NCBI RefSeq assembly: GCF_001555965.1
Contig: NZ_LSHX01000052.1
Coordinates: 1-64,000, forward strand
Source of the DNA: Sphingomonas sp. CCH21-G11
Lineage (GTDB): Bacteria > Pseudomonadota > Alphaproteobacteria > Sphingomonadales > Sphingomonadaceae
DNA length: 64,000 bases
Direction: 5' to 3'
The first letter of the stretch is position 1; each line of letters starts with the position of its first letter. Below are positions 17,451-26,290 of the stretch, piece after piece. A model generated the notes under the pieces. That model was given only the letters and a program-made list of their open reading frames with translations. It was not told the origin of the DNA and ran no database searches. Position numbers and translations under genes: made by a program.

Positions 17451-17836
17451 TACCAAAGCACCTTGCAGCCGAGCGCCGCGATCTGCGGGTCACGGGTGAT
17501 GACGGTCAGCCCCTCGATCTGGCCCTGCGCCGCAATCATTCGATCAAACGGATCACGATGCCGCCCCGGCAGCAAACCTGCCAGCCGGGCATGATCGTAA
17601 CGAAGGGGAAGATGCACGAAACGGTCCTCCTGTGTCGCCGTCTCGAATTGCTCCAGCGTGTCGATCATCGACCGCAACTGTCCGGCCTGAACCTTCAATG
17701 CAATCTCGTAGGCCGAAATCGCGCTGACGAGAATGTCTTCGTCGCCTGACTCGATCAGTGCCCGCGCGCGCGACGACAACATGGGATCTTCGAGCCACCA
17801 CCAGATCAGCGCGTGCGTATCGAGGAGGAACCGCAA
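17450..17836 (-). CDS. vapC: VapC-type PIN-domain toxin
   Basis: A 128-residue PIN-domain ribonuclease of the VapC type. The acidic metal-site residues are in place: FLLDTHAL (Asp 6), SAYEIALK (Glu ~43), [12 protein letters not shown] (~95) and ITRDPQI (~115). The frame starts at TTG 17836, three bases after the antitoxin stop, and its own stop overlaps the cobT start. VapC toxins cleave tRNA or rRNA and are held inactive by the partner antitoxin. The rare TTG start fits low toxin output relative to antitoxin. Confidence 0.88.
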   Translation of the reverse strand: MRFLLDTHALIWWWLEDPMLSSRARALIESGDEDILVSAISAYEIALKVQAGQLRSMIDTLEQFETATQEDRFVHLPLRYDHARLAGLLPGRHRDPFDRMIAAQGQIEGLTVITRDPQIAALGCKVLW

Positions 17837-17839
17837 CGC

Positions 17840-18118
17840 TCACGCGTCCCCGAGCTTGCGTTCGAACCCGTCCAGCTCCTCGTCGGTAAAGGTCGGCTCG
17901 AACCAGATGTCGCTGGGCACATCCTTCAGCAGATGCCGGAAGCGACCGGGTTTACGGGGCGGATGCCGCTCAGGCTCGAGCGGCATGAGCCGCGCATAGG
18001 GCTTGCCCGCCTTGGCGATGATGATTTCCTCGCCCGCATTGGCGCGATCGATCAGGCGCGACAGGTTCGTCTTCGCGTCGTGCACATTGTAGATCTTGTG
18101 CGGATCGGCTTCGGACAT
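17840..18118 (-). CDS. Phd/YefM-type antitoxin (VapB partner)
   Basis: A 92-residue antitoxin. Residues 8-60 match the Phd/YefM DNA-binding fold (YNVHDAKTNLSRLIDRANAG, then IIIAKAGKPYARLMPL). The acidic C-terminal tail (FTDEELDGFERKLGD) is the expected toxin-binding segment. It precedes the PIN toxin by three bases. A perfect palindrome 19 bases upstream of its start is the likely autoregulatory operator. Confidence 0.88.
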   Translation of the reverse strand: MSEADPHKIYNVHDAKTNLSRLIDRANAGEEIIIAKAGKPYARLMPLEPERHPPRKPGRFRHLLKDVPSDIWFEPTFTDEELDGFERKLGDA

Positions 18119-18136
18119 ACGGCACCTCTTACTCAG

Positions 18137-18153
18137 TGGACTAAGTTAGTCCA
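18137..18153. promoter_or_regulatory. Palindromic operator of the toxin-antitoxin pair
   Basis: TGGACTA-AGT-TAGTCCA is a perfect 7-bp inverted repeat with a 3-bp spacer, 19 bases before the antitoxin start and 15 bases after the cobS stop. Type II antitoxins bind such palindromes to repress their own promoter. The TA pair, and perhaps cobT, thus likely has its own promoter here. Confidence 0.6.
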
Positions 18154-18167
18154 GTCAGGCTCCGCGC

Positions 18168-19172
18168 TCAACCCTTCCCCACCACGCTCTCCGGCAAATC
18201 CTTGCCGAACACGCGCTGATAATATTCGGCCACCAGCGCGCGCTCGGCCTCGTCGCACTTGTTGAGGAAGCTCAGCCGGAAGGCGAAGCCGATGTCGCCG
18301 AAGATGAGCGTGTTCTGCGCCCAGGTGATGACGGTGCGCGGGCTCATCACGGTCGAGATGTCGCCGTTGATGAAGCCGCGACGCGTCAGATCGGCGACGC
18401 GGACCATGTTCTCCACCGTCTCCTTGCCGCCGGGCTTGTCATATTCGCCCGACTTGGCGAGCACGATCTGCGCTTCGGTGGCGGCGGGCAGGTAATTGAG
18501 CGTGACCACGATGTTCCAGCGGTCCATCTGACCCTGGTTGATCTGTTGCGTGCCGTGATACAGTCCGCTGGTGTCGCCCAGGCCGACGGTGTTCGCGGTC
18601 GCGAACAGCCGAAACCACGGATTGGGCCGGATCACCCGGTTCTGGTCGAGCAGGGTCAGCTTGCCCTCGGTTTCCAGCACGCGCTGGATCACGAACATCA
18701 CGTCGGGGCGACCGGCATCATATTCGTCGAACACGAGCGCGGTCGGGGTCTGCAGCGCCCAGGGCAACAGGCCCTCGCGGAACTCGGTGATCTGCTGGCC
18801 GTCCTTGAGCACGATCGCATCGCGGCCGATCAGGTCGATGCGGCTGATATGCGCGTCCAGGTTGATGCGGATGCACGGCCAGTTCAACCGCGCTGCGACC
18901 TGTTCGATGTGCGACGACTTGCCGGTTCCGTGATAGCCCTGGATCATCACGCGGCGGTTGTGGGCAAAGCCCGCCAGCACCGCCAGCGTCGTGTCGGGAT
19001 CGAACACATAAGCGGGGTCGAGGTCGGGCACGCGCTCGTCCGCTTCGCTGAACGCCGGCACTTCCATGTCGGTGTCGATGCCGAACAGGTCGCGCGCCTT
19101 CACCATCTTGTCGGGCGCGTCGAGCACCGTGGTGGCGCGGCTGTCGGGCTGGGTATTAGGAATGGTCGACAT
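18168..19172 (-). CDS. cobS: Cobaltochelatase subunit CobS
   Basis: A 334-residue AAA+ ATPase of the CobS family, which with CobT powers cobalt insertion by CobN. It has Walker [11 protein letters not shown] (~78), Walker [11 protein letters not shown] (~142), a sensor region [14 protein letters not shown] and the CobS-typical N-terminus with [11 protein letters not shown]. The start has AGGAAA at good distance. In related genomes a J-domain gene precedes cobS directly. Here that gene is 4.3 kb away and the upstream co-directional gene is the HxlR-type regulator, so cobS may depend on that promoter. Confidence 0.95.
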   Translation of the reverse strand: MSTIPNTQPDSRATTVLDAPDKMVKARDLFGIDTDMEVPAFSEADERVPDLDPAYVFDPDTTLAVLAGFAHNRRVMIQGYHGTGKSSHIEQVAARLNWPCIRINLDAHISRIDLIGRDAIVLKDGQQITEFREGLLPWALQTPTALVFDEYDAGRPDVMFVIQRVLETEGKLTLLDQNRVIRPNPWFRLFATANTVGLGDTSGLYHGTQQINQGQMDRWNIVVTLNYLPAATEAQIVLAKSGEYDKPGGKETVENMVRVADLTRRGFINGDISTVMSPRTVITWAQNTLIFGDIGFAFRLSFLNKCDEAERALVAEYYQRVFGKDLPESVVGKG

Positions 19173-19254
19173 GGGAGTTTCCTGATGGGCGGTCTGATGC
19201 CGGGCTATGGCTGCAGGTAGCCACTCGATCCGGCAGCCGCAACGGGGCCGTTGG

Positions 19255-19947
19255 TCAGCGATGCTTGGCGGGCAGCGGAAACCAGGTGATGAAACGCGCG
19301 AGCAGGTCGCGGTCTCCCGCTACGGAAAGCTGGCCTGCGGCTTCAGCATCGTCGACCGGACGGCCGCCATAGACGATGGACGCAATCGTCACCGGATCGC
19401 CGGTCAGGACCAGATCAGCGCCATCGGGATCGCCGCGCCCGCTGTCCAGCCTCCCGTCGGCGATGCGGATGACGAACGATTCGGGGCCGATCCGAAACCC
19501 CAGGGTGGCGCGCGTACGGCCAGCGCGGGTGGCATCGAACATCGTGCGGAACGACATCATGACCGACGCGGCTGATATGGGCAGCGTCGGATCGTGGAGC
19601 GGCGACCGCACCGCCCAGCGCCCCAGCTCCTGCACCAGGACTTCGGCTTGGTACCCCCATTCGGTAAGCTCATAGACCTGGACCGACGCGGGTGGCGGCA
19701 GGCGATGGCGTTTCACGACGGCCAATGCCTCCAGTCCCTCCAGCCGCTGGGTCAGCACATTGGCGCTGATGCCGGGCAGGCCGGCGCGCAGCTCGCTGAA
19801 ACGGCGCGGCCCGAACATCAGCTCGCGCAGGATCAAAAGCGACCAACGCTCACCGATCAGCTCAAGCCCCAGCGCGGTACCGCAGGCATCGTCATACCAC
19901 CGGCCGTGCACCCCTGATCCACTTTGAGTTATCTTTTCTGACTTCAC
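19255..19947 (-). CDS. HxlR-family transcriptional regulator with SCP2-like tail
   Basis: A 230-residue protein. Residues ~15-105 form an HxlR winged helix ([53 protein letters not shown]). The C-terminal ~100 residues resemble an SCP2-like sterol/ligand-binding domain ([20 protein letters not shown]). I take GTG 19947; the frame opens further up, but without a good site and through a CG-repeat. It is divergent from the GST-DUF1428-VOC-SRPBCC genes, which it probably controls, and runs towards cobS. Confidence 0.82.
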   Translation of the reverse strand: MKSEKITQSGSGVHGRWYDDACGTALGLELIGERWSLLILRELMFGPRRFSELRAGLPGISANVLTQRLEGLEALAVVKRHRLPPPASVQVYELTEWGYQAEVLVQELGRWAVRSPLHDPTLPISAASVMMSFRTMFDATRAGRTRATLGFRIGPESFVIRIADGRLDSGRGDPDGADLVLTGDPVTIASIVYGGRPVDDAEAAGQLSVAGDRDLLARFITWFPLPAKHR

Positions 19948-20268
19948 AGTTGCTTTTTGTAACGCGCGCGCGCACAAAGCTCAAGCGGCCGATTCGCCCG
20001 GACCGCGGTCGAGGGAGAATGGCGATGAACCGAATGATCGGCGTCGGCCGGCGCGTGACCGCACCCGAGGGATCGGGTGCTGCCGATCCACCCGCCCCTT
20101 CCCGCTCACCCACAGGCCGTCCGTCCGCGACGTACCGTGCCGCGGTGCGTGCATGCACGACGGCCGGACCCGGGCACGCCTGACGACGATCGCGGCCGAA
20201 CCGCCCCCGCATTCGGGACCAAAGGCCGGCCAAGCCGGGTTAACCCGGACGACACCCCCTGCCGGAGA
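19948..20268. promoter_or_regulatory. Divergent control region of the HxlR cassette
   Basis: This 321-base gap separates the HxlR gene from the GST gene. Next to the HxlR start lies an imperfect dyad GTTGC-TTTTT-GTAAC (19949-19963) in an AT-rich patch, a candidate operator. The rest is GC-rich with no convincing gene or RNA. Confidence 0.4.
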
Positions 20269-20943
20269 ATGATGATGCCCGTCGACCCTGAAGCCCGCGT
20301 TTCGATCACCGCCTTCGACTGGGTCCCCGCCTTCGCGCGCGGCCAGGTCCGCGACCTGCGGGTGCGCTGGGCATTGGAGGAGGCCGGCATCCCCTATTCG
20401 GTGCGGCTGATGTCGCCGCGCGGCGAGCGGCCCGCCGACTATTTTGCCGATCAGCCCTTTGGCCAGGTGCCATGTTACCGCGATGACGACGTCGTGCTGT
20501 TCGAAACCGGGGCGATCCTGCTCTATCTGGGCGACGGGTGCGAGGCGCTGCTGCCGCGCGACCGCGTCGGCAGAGCGCGGGCGACGAGCTGGCTGATCGC
20601 CGCGCTGAACAGCGTCGAGCCGGTGATCCAGCAGCTGACCGCGATCGACCTGTTCCACGCTGGCGAGGACTGGACTGCGGCGCGACGCCCGCAAGTCGTC
20701 GAAATGGTCGAGCGCCGCCTGATGCGGCTCGCCGCGCATCTGGGCCAGCGCGACTATCTGGAGGACCGCTTTACCGCCGGCGACTTGATGATGACGAGCG
20801 TGCTGCGCATCCTGAACGGCACCGGGCTGGTCGATGCGCACCCCAATCTGGTCGCCTATCGCGATCGCTGCGCCGCGCGCCCGGCATTTGCCGCGGCGCT
20901 GGCCGCCCAGCTGGCGGATTTTCGCGAACCGGCGGCCGCCTGA
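20269..20943 (+). CDS. Glutathione S-transferase family protein
   Basis: A ~224-residue GST. The thioredoxin-like N-terminal domain contains GQVPCYRDDDVVLFETGAIL (G-site with cis-Pro and the E-T/S pair) and the helical C-terminal domain contains RFTAGDLMMTSVLR (N-capping motif). GSTs conjugate or reduce substrates with glutathione in the cytoplasm. Three ATG codons in a row (20269-20277) follow CCGGAG; any could start translation. First gene of a five-gene plus-strand cassette facing the HxlR regulator. Confidence 0.85.
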   Translation: MMMPVDPEARVSITAFDWVPAFARGQVRDLRVRWALEEAGIPYSVRLMSPRGERPADYFADQPFGQVPCYRDDDVVLFETGAILLYLGDGCEALLPRDRVGRARATSWLIAALNSVEPVIQQLTAIDLFHAGEDWTAARRPQVVEMVERRLMRLAAHLGQRDYLEDRFTAGDLMMTSVLRILNGTGLVDAHPNLVAYRDRCAARPAFAAALAAQLADFREPAAA

Positions 20944-20971
20944 ACGGCCGCGAAGGTGGAGGGAGAGTGAA

Positions 20972-21688
20972 ATGACCTATGTGGAAGGCTTTGTCCTGGC
21001 GGTGCCTGCGGAAAACAAAGACGCGTATCTCACGCACGCGCAAGAAGCGTCGGCGATGATCCTCGATGCCGGCGTCGCCCGGATGGTCGAATGTTGGGAA
21101 GACGATGTCCCCGATGGCACCCACACCGACTTTCGTCGCGCCGTAAAGGCGCAGCCGGACGAAAAGATCATCTTCAGCTGGTTCGAATATCCCGACCGCG
21201 CCGCCCGCGATGCCGCCGGCGCGAAGATGATGGCCGATCCGCGCATGGAAGACATGAGCAAGTCGATGCCGTTCGACGGCCGGCGCATGATCTATGGCGG
21301 GTTCAGCTCCCTGCTCGACCTTGGCGACAGCAAGGGCGGCTATACCGACGGGTTCTTGGTCGCCGTGCCGACCGCCAATCGCGATGCCTATCTGGATCTC
21401 GCACGTCAGGCCGCCGAAGTGTTTATCGAATACGGCGCCAACCGTGTGGTCGAAGCCTGGGGCGACGACGTGCCCGACGGCAAGGTGACCGACTATCGCA
21501 TGGCGGTGCAGGCTGGCACGGACGAGAACGTCGTCTATTCCTGGATCGAATGGCCGTCGAAGGCGCATCGCGACACCGCCTGGGAACAGGTGATGGCCGA
21601 TCCGCGGATGCAGCCCGATCCTGAAAACCGCCCGTTCGACGGCAAGCGCATGATCTACGGCGGCTTCACCCCCATCCTCGATCGCTGA
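20972..21688 (+). CDS. Tandem DUF1428 protein
   Basis: A 238-residue protein made of two DUF1428 domains (1-118 and 120-238), each with the pattern V/DGFxxAVPxxNxDAYL, W.DDVPDG, F.W.EWP/EYP, MADPRM and PFDGKRMIYGGF. DUF1428 is a ferredoxin-like fold related to ABM-type domains and is usually a single-domain ~117-residue protein. The two halves are related but well diverged, so the duplication is not recent. ATG 20972 follows GGAGGGAG. Function unknown. Confidence 0.85.
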   Translation: MTYVEGFVLAVPAENKDAYLTHAQEASAMILDAGVARMVECWEDDVPDGTHTDFRRAVKAQPDEKIIFSWFEYPDRAARDAAGAKMMADPRMEDMSKSMPFDGRRMIYGGFSSLLDLGDSKGGYTDGFLVAVPTANRDAYLDLARQAAEVFIEYGANRVVEAWGDDVPDGKVTDYRMAVQAGTDENVVYSWIEWPSKAHRDTAWEQVMADPRMQPDPENRPFDGKRMIYGGFTPILDR

Positions 21689-21702
21689 ACGGGAGACAGG
21701 CG

Positions 21703-22496
21703 ATGGCAAACCTTCATGGCGACTTCATCTGGTACGAACTGATCACGCCCGACGCCGACTCGGCGCAGGCCTTCTATGCCCCTCTGCTCGGCTGGGCGGT
21801 GCGCAGCGCGGGCATGCCCGACATGGACTACCGGCTGGGGGCGATGTCGCCGGGCTGATGCGAATGCCCGACGGGATGGCGATGCCGCCCGCGTGGCTCG
21901 GCTATGTCGGCGTCGATGATGTCGACGCGATGGCTGACGCGTTCAGGCAGGGCGGCGGCGCGGTCCACCAGCCGCCGTGGGACATTCCCGGCGTCGGCCG
22001 CATGGCCCTGGTTGCCGACCCGCAGGGCGCGCCGCTCTACGTGATGAAGGGCGCGGTCGAAGGCGGCGAGAGTGTGGCCTTTTCCTACGACAAACCGCGC
22101 CCCGGCCATTGCGCGTGGAACGAGCTGTCGACGAGCGATCCCGCCGCGGCCAAGGCCTTTTACGGCGCGCGCTTCGGCTGGGTGAAGGACGGCGAGATGG
22201 CGCTGGGCGACATGGGAACATACGAGTTCCTGCGCCACACCGGCCATGCCCCGGACGGATCGCCGATGGGCCGGGGGATTCTCGGCGCGGTGATGCCGAT
22301 GATGCCCGGCGTGCCGATGCCGCACTGGACCTTCTACTTCCGCGTGCCCGACATCGACGCCGCCGCCACGCTGATCGGTGCGAGCGGGGGCGGGATCGTC
22401 CAGCCGCCGATCGAGATTCCGGGCGGCGACTATTCGCTCGTCGCCACCGATCCCGCCGGCGCCGTCTTCGGCCTGGTCGGCAGCAGGAAGGGTTGA
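21703..22496 (+). pseudogene. Two-domain VOC (glyoxalase-like) protein, frameshifted
   Basis: From ATG 21703 the protein reads GDFIWYELITPDADSAQAFY and then stops at TGA 21856-21858. The expected continuation (GDVAGLMRMPDG...AWLGYVGVDDVDA) is in the next frame and runs to 22496, with a second VOC domain (HCAWNELSTSDPAAAKAFY...). About 265 residues would be intact but for one frameshift near 21835-21845. VOC proteins are metal-dependent lyases, dioxygenases or resistance proteins. A sequencing error in the G-run is possible; otherwise this cassette gene is inactive. Confidence 0.75.
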
Positions 22497-22499
22497 GCC

Positions 22500-22979
22500 A
22501 TGGGCAAGCTGGTCAACTGCCTGTGGTATGATCGCGGCGAGGCGCGCAGGGCCGCCGAGTTCTACGCTAGCGTCTTTCCCGACAGCCGGGTCGGCCGCGC
22601 CAGCGTCCAGCCGTCCGATTCGCCGGGCGGCAGCGCCGGCGACGAGATGACGGTCGAGTTCACCGTGTGCGGTCGCGATTTCATCGGCCTGAATGGCGGC
22701 GATCTGTTCAAGCCCAACGAAGCGGTCAGCTTCATGGTGCTGACCGCCGACCAGGCGGAAACCGACCGCTACTGGGATGCCATCGTGAACAACGGCGGAC
22801 AGGAAAGCGCCTGCGGCTGGTGCAAGGACCGCTGGGGTCATTCGTGGCAGATCACGCCCCGCGTGCTGATGGACGCAATCACCCATGACGACCCGGCCGT
22901 CGCCAAGCGCGCCTTCGACGCGATGGCACAAATGGGCAGGATCGATGTCGCCGCGATCGAAGCCGCGATTGCGGGTTGA
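22500..22979 (+). CDS. PhnB-like VOC superfamily protein
   Basis: A 159-residue protein of the PhnB/3-dmu-9_3-mt type in the vicinal-oxygen-chelate superfamily. It has the opening NCLWYDRGEARRAAEFYASV, a central FIGLNGG, and the end motif CGWCKDRWGHSWQITP. It begins four bases after the frameshifted VOC gene and is clearly cotranscribed. The family is widespread and has no agreed reaction. Confidence 0.85.
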   Translation: MGKLVNCLWYDRGEARRAAEFYASVFPDSRVGRASVQPSDSPGGSAGDEMTVEFTVCGRDFIGLNGGDLFKPNEAVSFMVLTADQAETDRYWDAIVNNGGQESACGWCKDRWGHSWQITPRVLMDAITHDDPAVAKRAFDAMAQMGRIDVAAIEAAIAG

Positions 22980-22991
22980 GGAAGGAAGACG

Positions 22992-23465
22992 ATGACGGCA
23001 ACCGCAGAAAATAGCTGGCAAATGGGCGTCACGCGCTTCATCGCCGCACCGCCCGAACGGGTGTGGGATGCGATGACCCGGCGCCAGACCGAATGGTGGT
23101 GTCCGCTGCCCTGGCGGGTCGAGATCGTCGAGCAGGACTGGCGCGCGGGCGGGCGCACCCTGACGGTCATGCACGGTCCGGACGGAGAGGTGCACCCGCA
23201 CGAGGGCATTTTCCTGGAGGTGGTGCCGGGCGTGCGCTTCGTGTCGACCGACGCCTTCGTGCTCGCCCCCGACGGCAGCTACATGCCGGCAGGTCCCTTC
23301 ATGCTCGGATCCTGGGAAATCGCGCCCGAGGGCGACGGCACACGCTATACCGCAACCGCGCGTCACTGGGACGAGGACACGGCCCGGCGCCACGCCGAAA
23401 TGGGGTTCGAGCAGGGCTGGGGCGTGTGCGCGGACCAGCTCAAGGCGCTATGCGAAAGCGGGTGA
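22992..23465 (+). CDS. SRPBCC (AHSA1-like) domain protein
   Basis: A 157-residue START/Bet v1-fold protein of the AHSA1 kind: VTRFIAAPPERVWDAMT at the N-terminus, TEWWCPLPWRVEIVEQDWRAGG in the middle and HWDEDTARRHAEMGFEQGWG at the end. It has a hydrophobic ligand cavity and is often found with HxlR/ArsR regulators and VOC genes. Last gene of the cassette; its end overlaps the convergent J-domain gene by 18 bases. Confidence 0.85.
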   Translation: MTATAENSWQMGVTRFIAAPPERVWDAMTRRQTEWWCPLPWRVEIVEQDWRAGGRTLTVMHGPDGEVHPHEGIFLEVVPGVRFVSTDAFVLAPDGSYMPAGPFMLGSWEIAPEGDGTRYTATARHWDEDTARRHAEMGFEQGWGVCADQLKALCESG

Positions 23466-24056
23466 GCCCTTGAGCCGCTGATACGCCTCGATCACCGCCT
23501 GCAGCGCGCGTTCGTGGCTGCGGTCGCCGCCATTGCGGTCGGGATGGAACTTGCGGACGAGCTCGCTGTACCGCTGGCGCAGCGCGCGGCGGTCGCAATC
23601 GGCGTCGAGCCCCAGAATCTTGAGTGCGGATCGCTCCTGCGGGGTCAGGGGCTTGCCGTCGCTGCGCGCGCGCGCGTTGGCCAACCCGTCGCGGAACCGC
23701 GCGCCGATCGCGTCGATCGGGTCGGAATAATCCGCCCAGCGCGGCGGGCGATCGGCGCCGCCGGTCGCCGCAAAGGCGCGCGTTTCGCGCTCCCACCCGG
23801 CATAGGGCCGCTGGGCGTCGTGGATTTCCTCCGCGGTCATTCCAGCGAAATAATTGTAGCCGGCATTGAAGGCGCGGACATGCTCCAGGCACAGCCAGCG
23901 GTAACGCCCCGGCTGATCGCCCGGCAGGCCATCGGCCAGCGGCGCACGAAACTCGCCGGGCTGGTCGCAACCCGGATGCGCGCACATCCTTCCGTTCGCC
24001 TCGACCCGGCCGTGAAACCGGGTGCCCGGCCGTTCCCTGCGCTCATCCCGCGCCAC
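23448..24056 (-). CDS. J-domain (DnaJ-like) protein
   Basis: A 202-residue protein with a C-terminal J domain (~135-195) with the HPD signature (VRKFHPDRNGG), and an N-terminal part carrying CAHPGCDQPGEFRAP and WLCLEHVRAFNAGYNYF, a cysteine-containing segment typical of this alphaproteobacterial family. J proteins stimulate DnaK. In related genomes it lies directly upstream of cobS and divergent from bolA; here the bolA side is kept but cobS has been displaced by the HxlR cassette. Confidence 0.88.
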   Translation of the reverse strand: MARDERRERPGTRFHGRVEANGRMCAHPGCDQPGEFRAPLADGLPGDQPGRYRWLCLEHVRAFNAGYNYFAGMTAEEIHDAQRPYAGWERETRAFAATGGADRPPRWADYSDPIDAIGARFRDGLANARARSDGKPLTPQERSALKILGLDADCDRRALRQRYSELVRKFHPDRNGGDRSHERALQAVIEAYQRLKGSPAFA

Positions 24057-24098
24057 GCCTGACCCTCACATTCTGCAAAAATGGCCTATATAGGCGCG

Positions 24099-24410
24099 AT
24101 GACCGATGCCGCCACCGCCCCCGCCGCGATTCCCGACGCGATCCCCCTGGCCGACACGATCGCCCGGCGCCTGACCGCCGCGCTCGACCCGACACGGCTG
24201 CATGTCAGCAACGACAGCGCGCAGCACGCCGGCCACATGGGCGATGACGGCAGCGGGGAGAGCCATTTTTCGGTGACGATCGAAAGCCCCGCCTTTGCCG
24301 GCAAATCGCGCGTCGAACGCCAGCGCATGGTCAATCACGCGCTCGCCGACTTGCTCGCAACGCGCATCCACGCGCTCGCCATCCGTGCCACCGCCCCCGC
24401 CGACGCGTGA
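24099..24410 (+). CDS. bolA: BolA family protein
   Basis: A 103-residue BolA protein (KH-like fold): DTIARRLTAALDPTRLHVSND, then GESHFSVTIESPAFAGKSRVERQRMV (invariant His and the FxGK-S-R-V-R-H/Q motif). BolA proteins work with monothiol glutaredoxins in Fe-S cluster trafficking. I prefer ATG 24099 over ATG 24081 because the family starts near there. The J-domain gene starts only 43 bases away, so the divergent promoters must overlap. Confidence 0.88.
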   Translation: MTDAATAPAAIPDAIPLADTIARRLTAALDPTRLHVSNDSAQHAGHMGDDGSGESHFSVTIESPAFAGKSRVERQRMVNHALADLLATRIHALAIRATAPADA

Positions 24411-24428
24411 AGCCCGAAAGGAATTGCC

Positions 24429-25328
24429 GTGACTGAGGACCCGGTCATCCACGTCATCCATCCGACCACGCACGACCTGGGCGGGTTCAAGGTGCATCGC
24501 ACCCTGCCCTCGAGGCCGCGCACCATGGTCGGGCCGTTCATCTTCTTCGACCAGATGGGCCCCGCGCATCTGGCGGTCGGCGAGGGAATCGACGTGCGTC
24601 CCCACCCGCATATCAACCTGGCCACCGTCACCTATCTGTTCGACGGGGCGATCGACCATCGCGATTCGCTGGGCACAGTGGCGCGGATCGATCCCGGTGC
24701 GGTCAATCTGATGACCGCCGGTCATGGCATCGTCCATTCCGAACGTTCGCCGGCCGACCAGCGCGCGCAGGGGCCCGCGCTGTCGGGCATCCAGACCTGG
24801 ATCGCGCTGCCCGAACGCTTCGAGGAAATAGACCCGGCGTTCGAGCATGTCGGTGCCGACGATCTGCCGATCGTGACCGGTGCCGGGGTGAGCGCGCGCG
24901 TGATCATGGGCAGCCTGTGGGGCACGCCGGCGCCGACCACCACCTATGCCGGGACCATCTATGCCGATATCGAGCTGGACGCGGGCGGCGTGGTGCCGAT
25001 TGACGCCGATGCGGACGAACGCGCGGTCTATGTCGCGATGGGCGACGCCACGCTCGACGGCATGACGCTGGAGCCGCAGACGCTATACGTCCTGCGGCCG
25101 GGTGCGGCGATGACGCTGCGCTCCGAACGGGGCGGACGCGTCATGCTTTGCGGGGGCGAGGCGTTCGCGACGCCGCGTCACGTCTGGTGGAATTTCGTGT
25201 CGTCGAGCCGCGACCGGATCAATCAGGCCAAAGAGGACTGGAAGGCCGATCGCTTTTCAAAGGTTCCGGGCGACGATCAGGAATTCATCCCGATCCCCGA
25301 AGTGCCCAAGACCGTCAGCTATCCCTGA
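24429..25328 (+). CDS. Pirin family protein
   Basis: A 299-residue bicupin of the pirin family. The N-terminal cupin has the metal ligands in HPHINLATVTYLF and HRDSLG, then the signature VNLMTAGHGIVHSE; the end is ETVSYP-like (KTVSYP). Bacterial pirins are iron-binding proteins, some with quercetinase or regulatory activity. The start is GTG 24429 after AAAGGAA. It follows bolA by 18 bases and may be cotranscribed. Confidence 0.9.
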   Translation: MTEDPVIHVIHPTTHDLGGFKVHRTLPSRPRTMVGPFIFFDQMGPAHLAVGEGIDVRPHPHINLATVTYLFDGAIDHRDSLGTVARIDPGAVNLMTAGHGIVHSERSPADQRAQGPALSGIQTWIALPERFEEIDPAFEHVGADDLPIVTGAGVSARVIMGSLWGTPAPTTTYAGTIYADIELDAGGVVPIDADADERAVYVAMGDATLDGMTLEPQTLYVLRPGAAMTLRSERGGRVMLCGGEAFATPRHVWWNFVSSSRDRINQAKEDWKADRFSKVPGDDQEFIPIPEVPKTVSYP

Positions 25329-25408
25329 TCCCCCCCGACCGCGCTTGCCGGAGGGCCCGGGCGTCGGCATAGCGTGCGGCGTCGAACATGGCCGTCGGGG
25401 GAAATGGG

Positions 25409-26290
25409 ATGTCCGAGTTAAAGCACGACCGTATCGCACTGCCGACCGGCGTCGCGCTCGACGTGTGGACCGGCGGCGATCCGGCACATCCGGCGATGAT
25501 CTTCCTGCACGGCTTTCCCGAATCGCACCGCACCTGGCGGCACCAGCTGCCCGAATTCGCGCGCGACCATTTCGTGATCGCGCCGGATCAGCGCGGCTTT
25601 GCGCGATCGGATAAGCCGGCCGAGATCAGCGCCTATGCCCCCGACAAGGTCGTCGCCGACCTGATCGCGCTGGCCGGCCATTTCGGCCTCGATCGCTTCA
25701 CGCTTGTCGGCCACGACTGGGGCGGCGCGGCCTCGTGGATGGCTGCCCTCAAGCGGCCGGACCGGGTGAGCCAGCTCATCATCCTGAACGCACCCCATCC
25801 GCTCATTTTCCAGCGCACGCTGATCCACGACCCTGCGCAGCGCGCCGCCAGCCAGTATATCCGCGCGTTCCGCAATCCCAGCCTGGAAGCGCACATCGAA
25901 GGCATCGGCCTGGATGCGTTCTTCGACACGTCCTTCGCGCGTCATGCCGACCTTGCCCGGCTCGCCCCCGAAAAGGCCGCATATCTCGACGAATGGTCGC
26001 AACCCGGCGCGATCACCGCCATGCTCAACTGGTATCGCGCCAGCGCGCTCGAAGTCCCGGCGACCGACGAGCAATGCGACGGGCCGGCCTTTCTCCACGC
26101 CCCCTTCCCGCCGGTCACCCAGCGCACGCTGGTCATCTGGGGTGTCCGCGACGCGGCGCTGCTGCCCGTCCAGCTCGACGGGCTGGACGCGCTGGTCCCC
26201 GACCTGACGCTGGTGCGCGTGGATGCGGGCCACTTCATACCGTGGGAGGCCCCCGACGAAGTCAACCGGGCGATCCGCGACTGGCTGTGA
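25409..26290 (+). CDS. Alpha/beta hydrolase, epoxide-hydrolase-like
   Basis: A 293-residue alpha/beta hydrolase of the epoxide hydrolase/haloalkane dehalogenase branch. The oxyanion motif HGFPES (~32), nucleophile GHDWGG (Asp ~102, not Ser), cap region and final DAGHFIPWEAP (catalytic His) all fit. An Asp nucleophile points to an ester intermediate mechanism. ATG 25409 has GGGGGA eight bases before it, so the ATG at 25388 is not the start. It overlaps the next gene by GTGA. Confidence 0.88.
   Translation: MSELKHDRIALPTGVALDVWTGGDPAHPAMIFLHGFPESHRTWRHQLPEFARDHFVIAPDQRGFARSDKPAEISAYAPDKVVADLIALAGHFGLDRFTLVGHDWGGAASWMAALKRPDRVSQLIILNAPHPLIFQRTLIHDPAQRAASQYIRAFRNPSLEAHIEGIGLDAFFDTSFARHADLARLAPEKAAYLDEWSQPGAITAMLNWYRASALEVPATDEQCDGPAFLHAPFPPVTQRTLVIWGVRDAALLPVQLDGLDALVPDLTLVRVDAGHFIPWEAPDEVNRAIRDWL

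Noticed and set aside
15720..17594. 624-codon plus-strand frame
   Set aside because: Antisense shadow of cobT and the PIN toxin; the leucine-rich block is just the reverse of CobT's acidic stretch.
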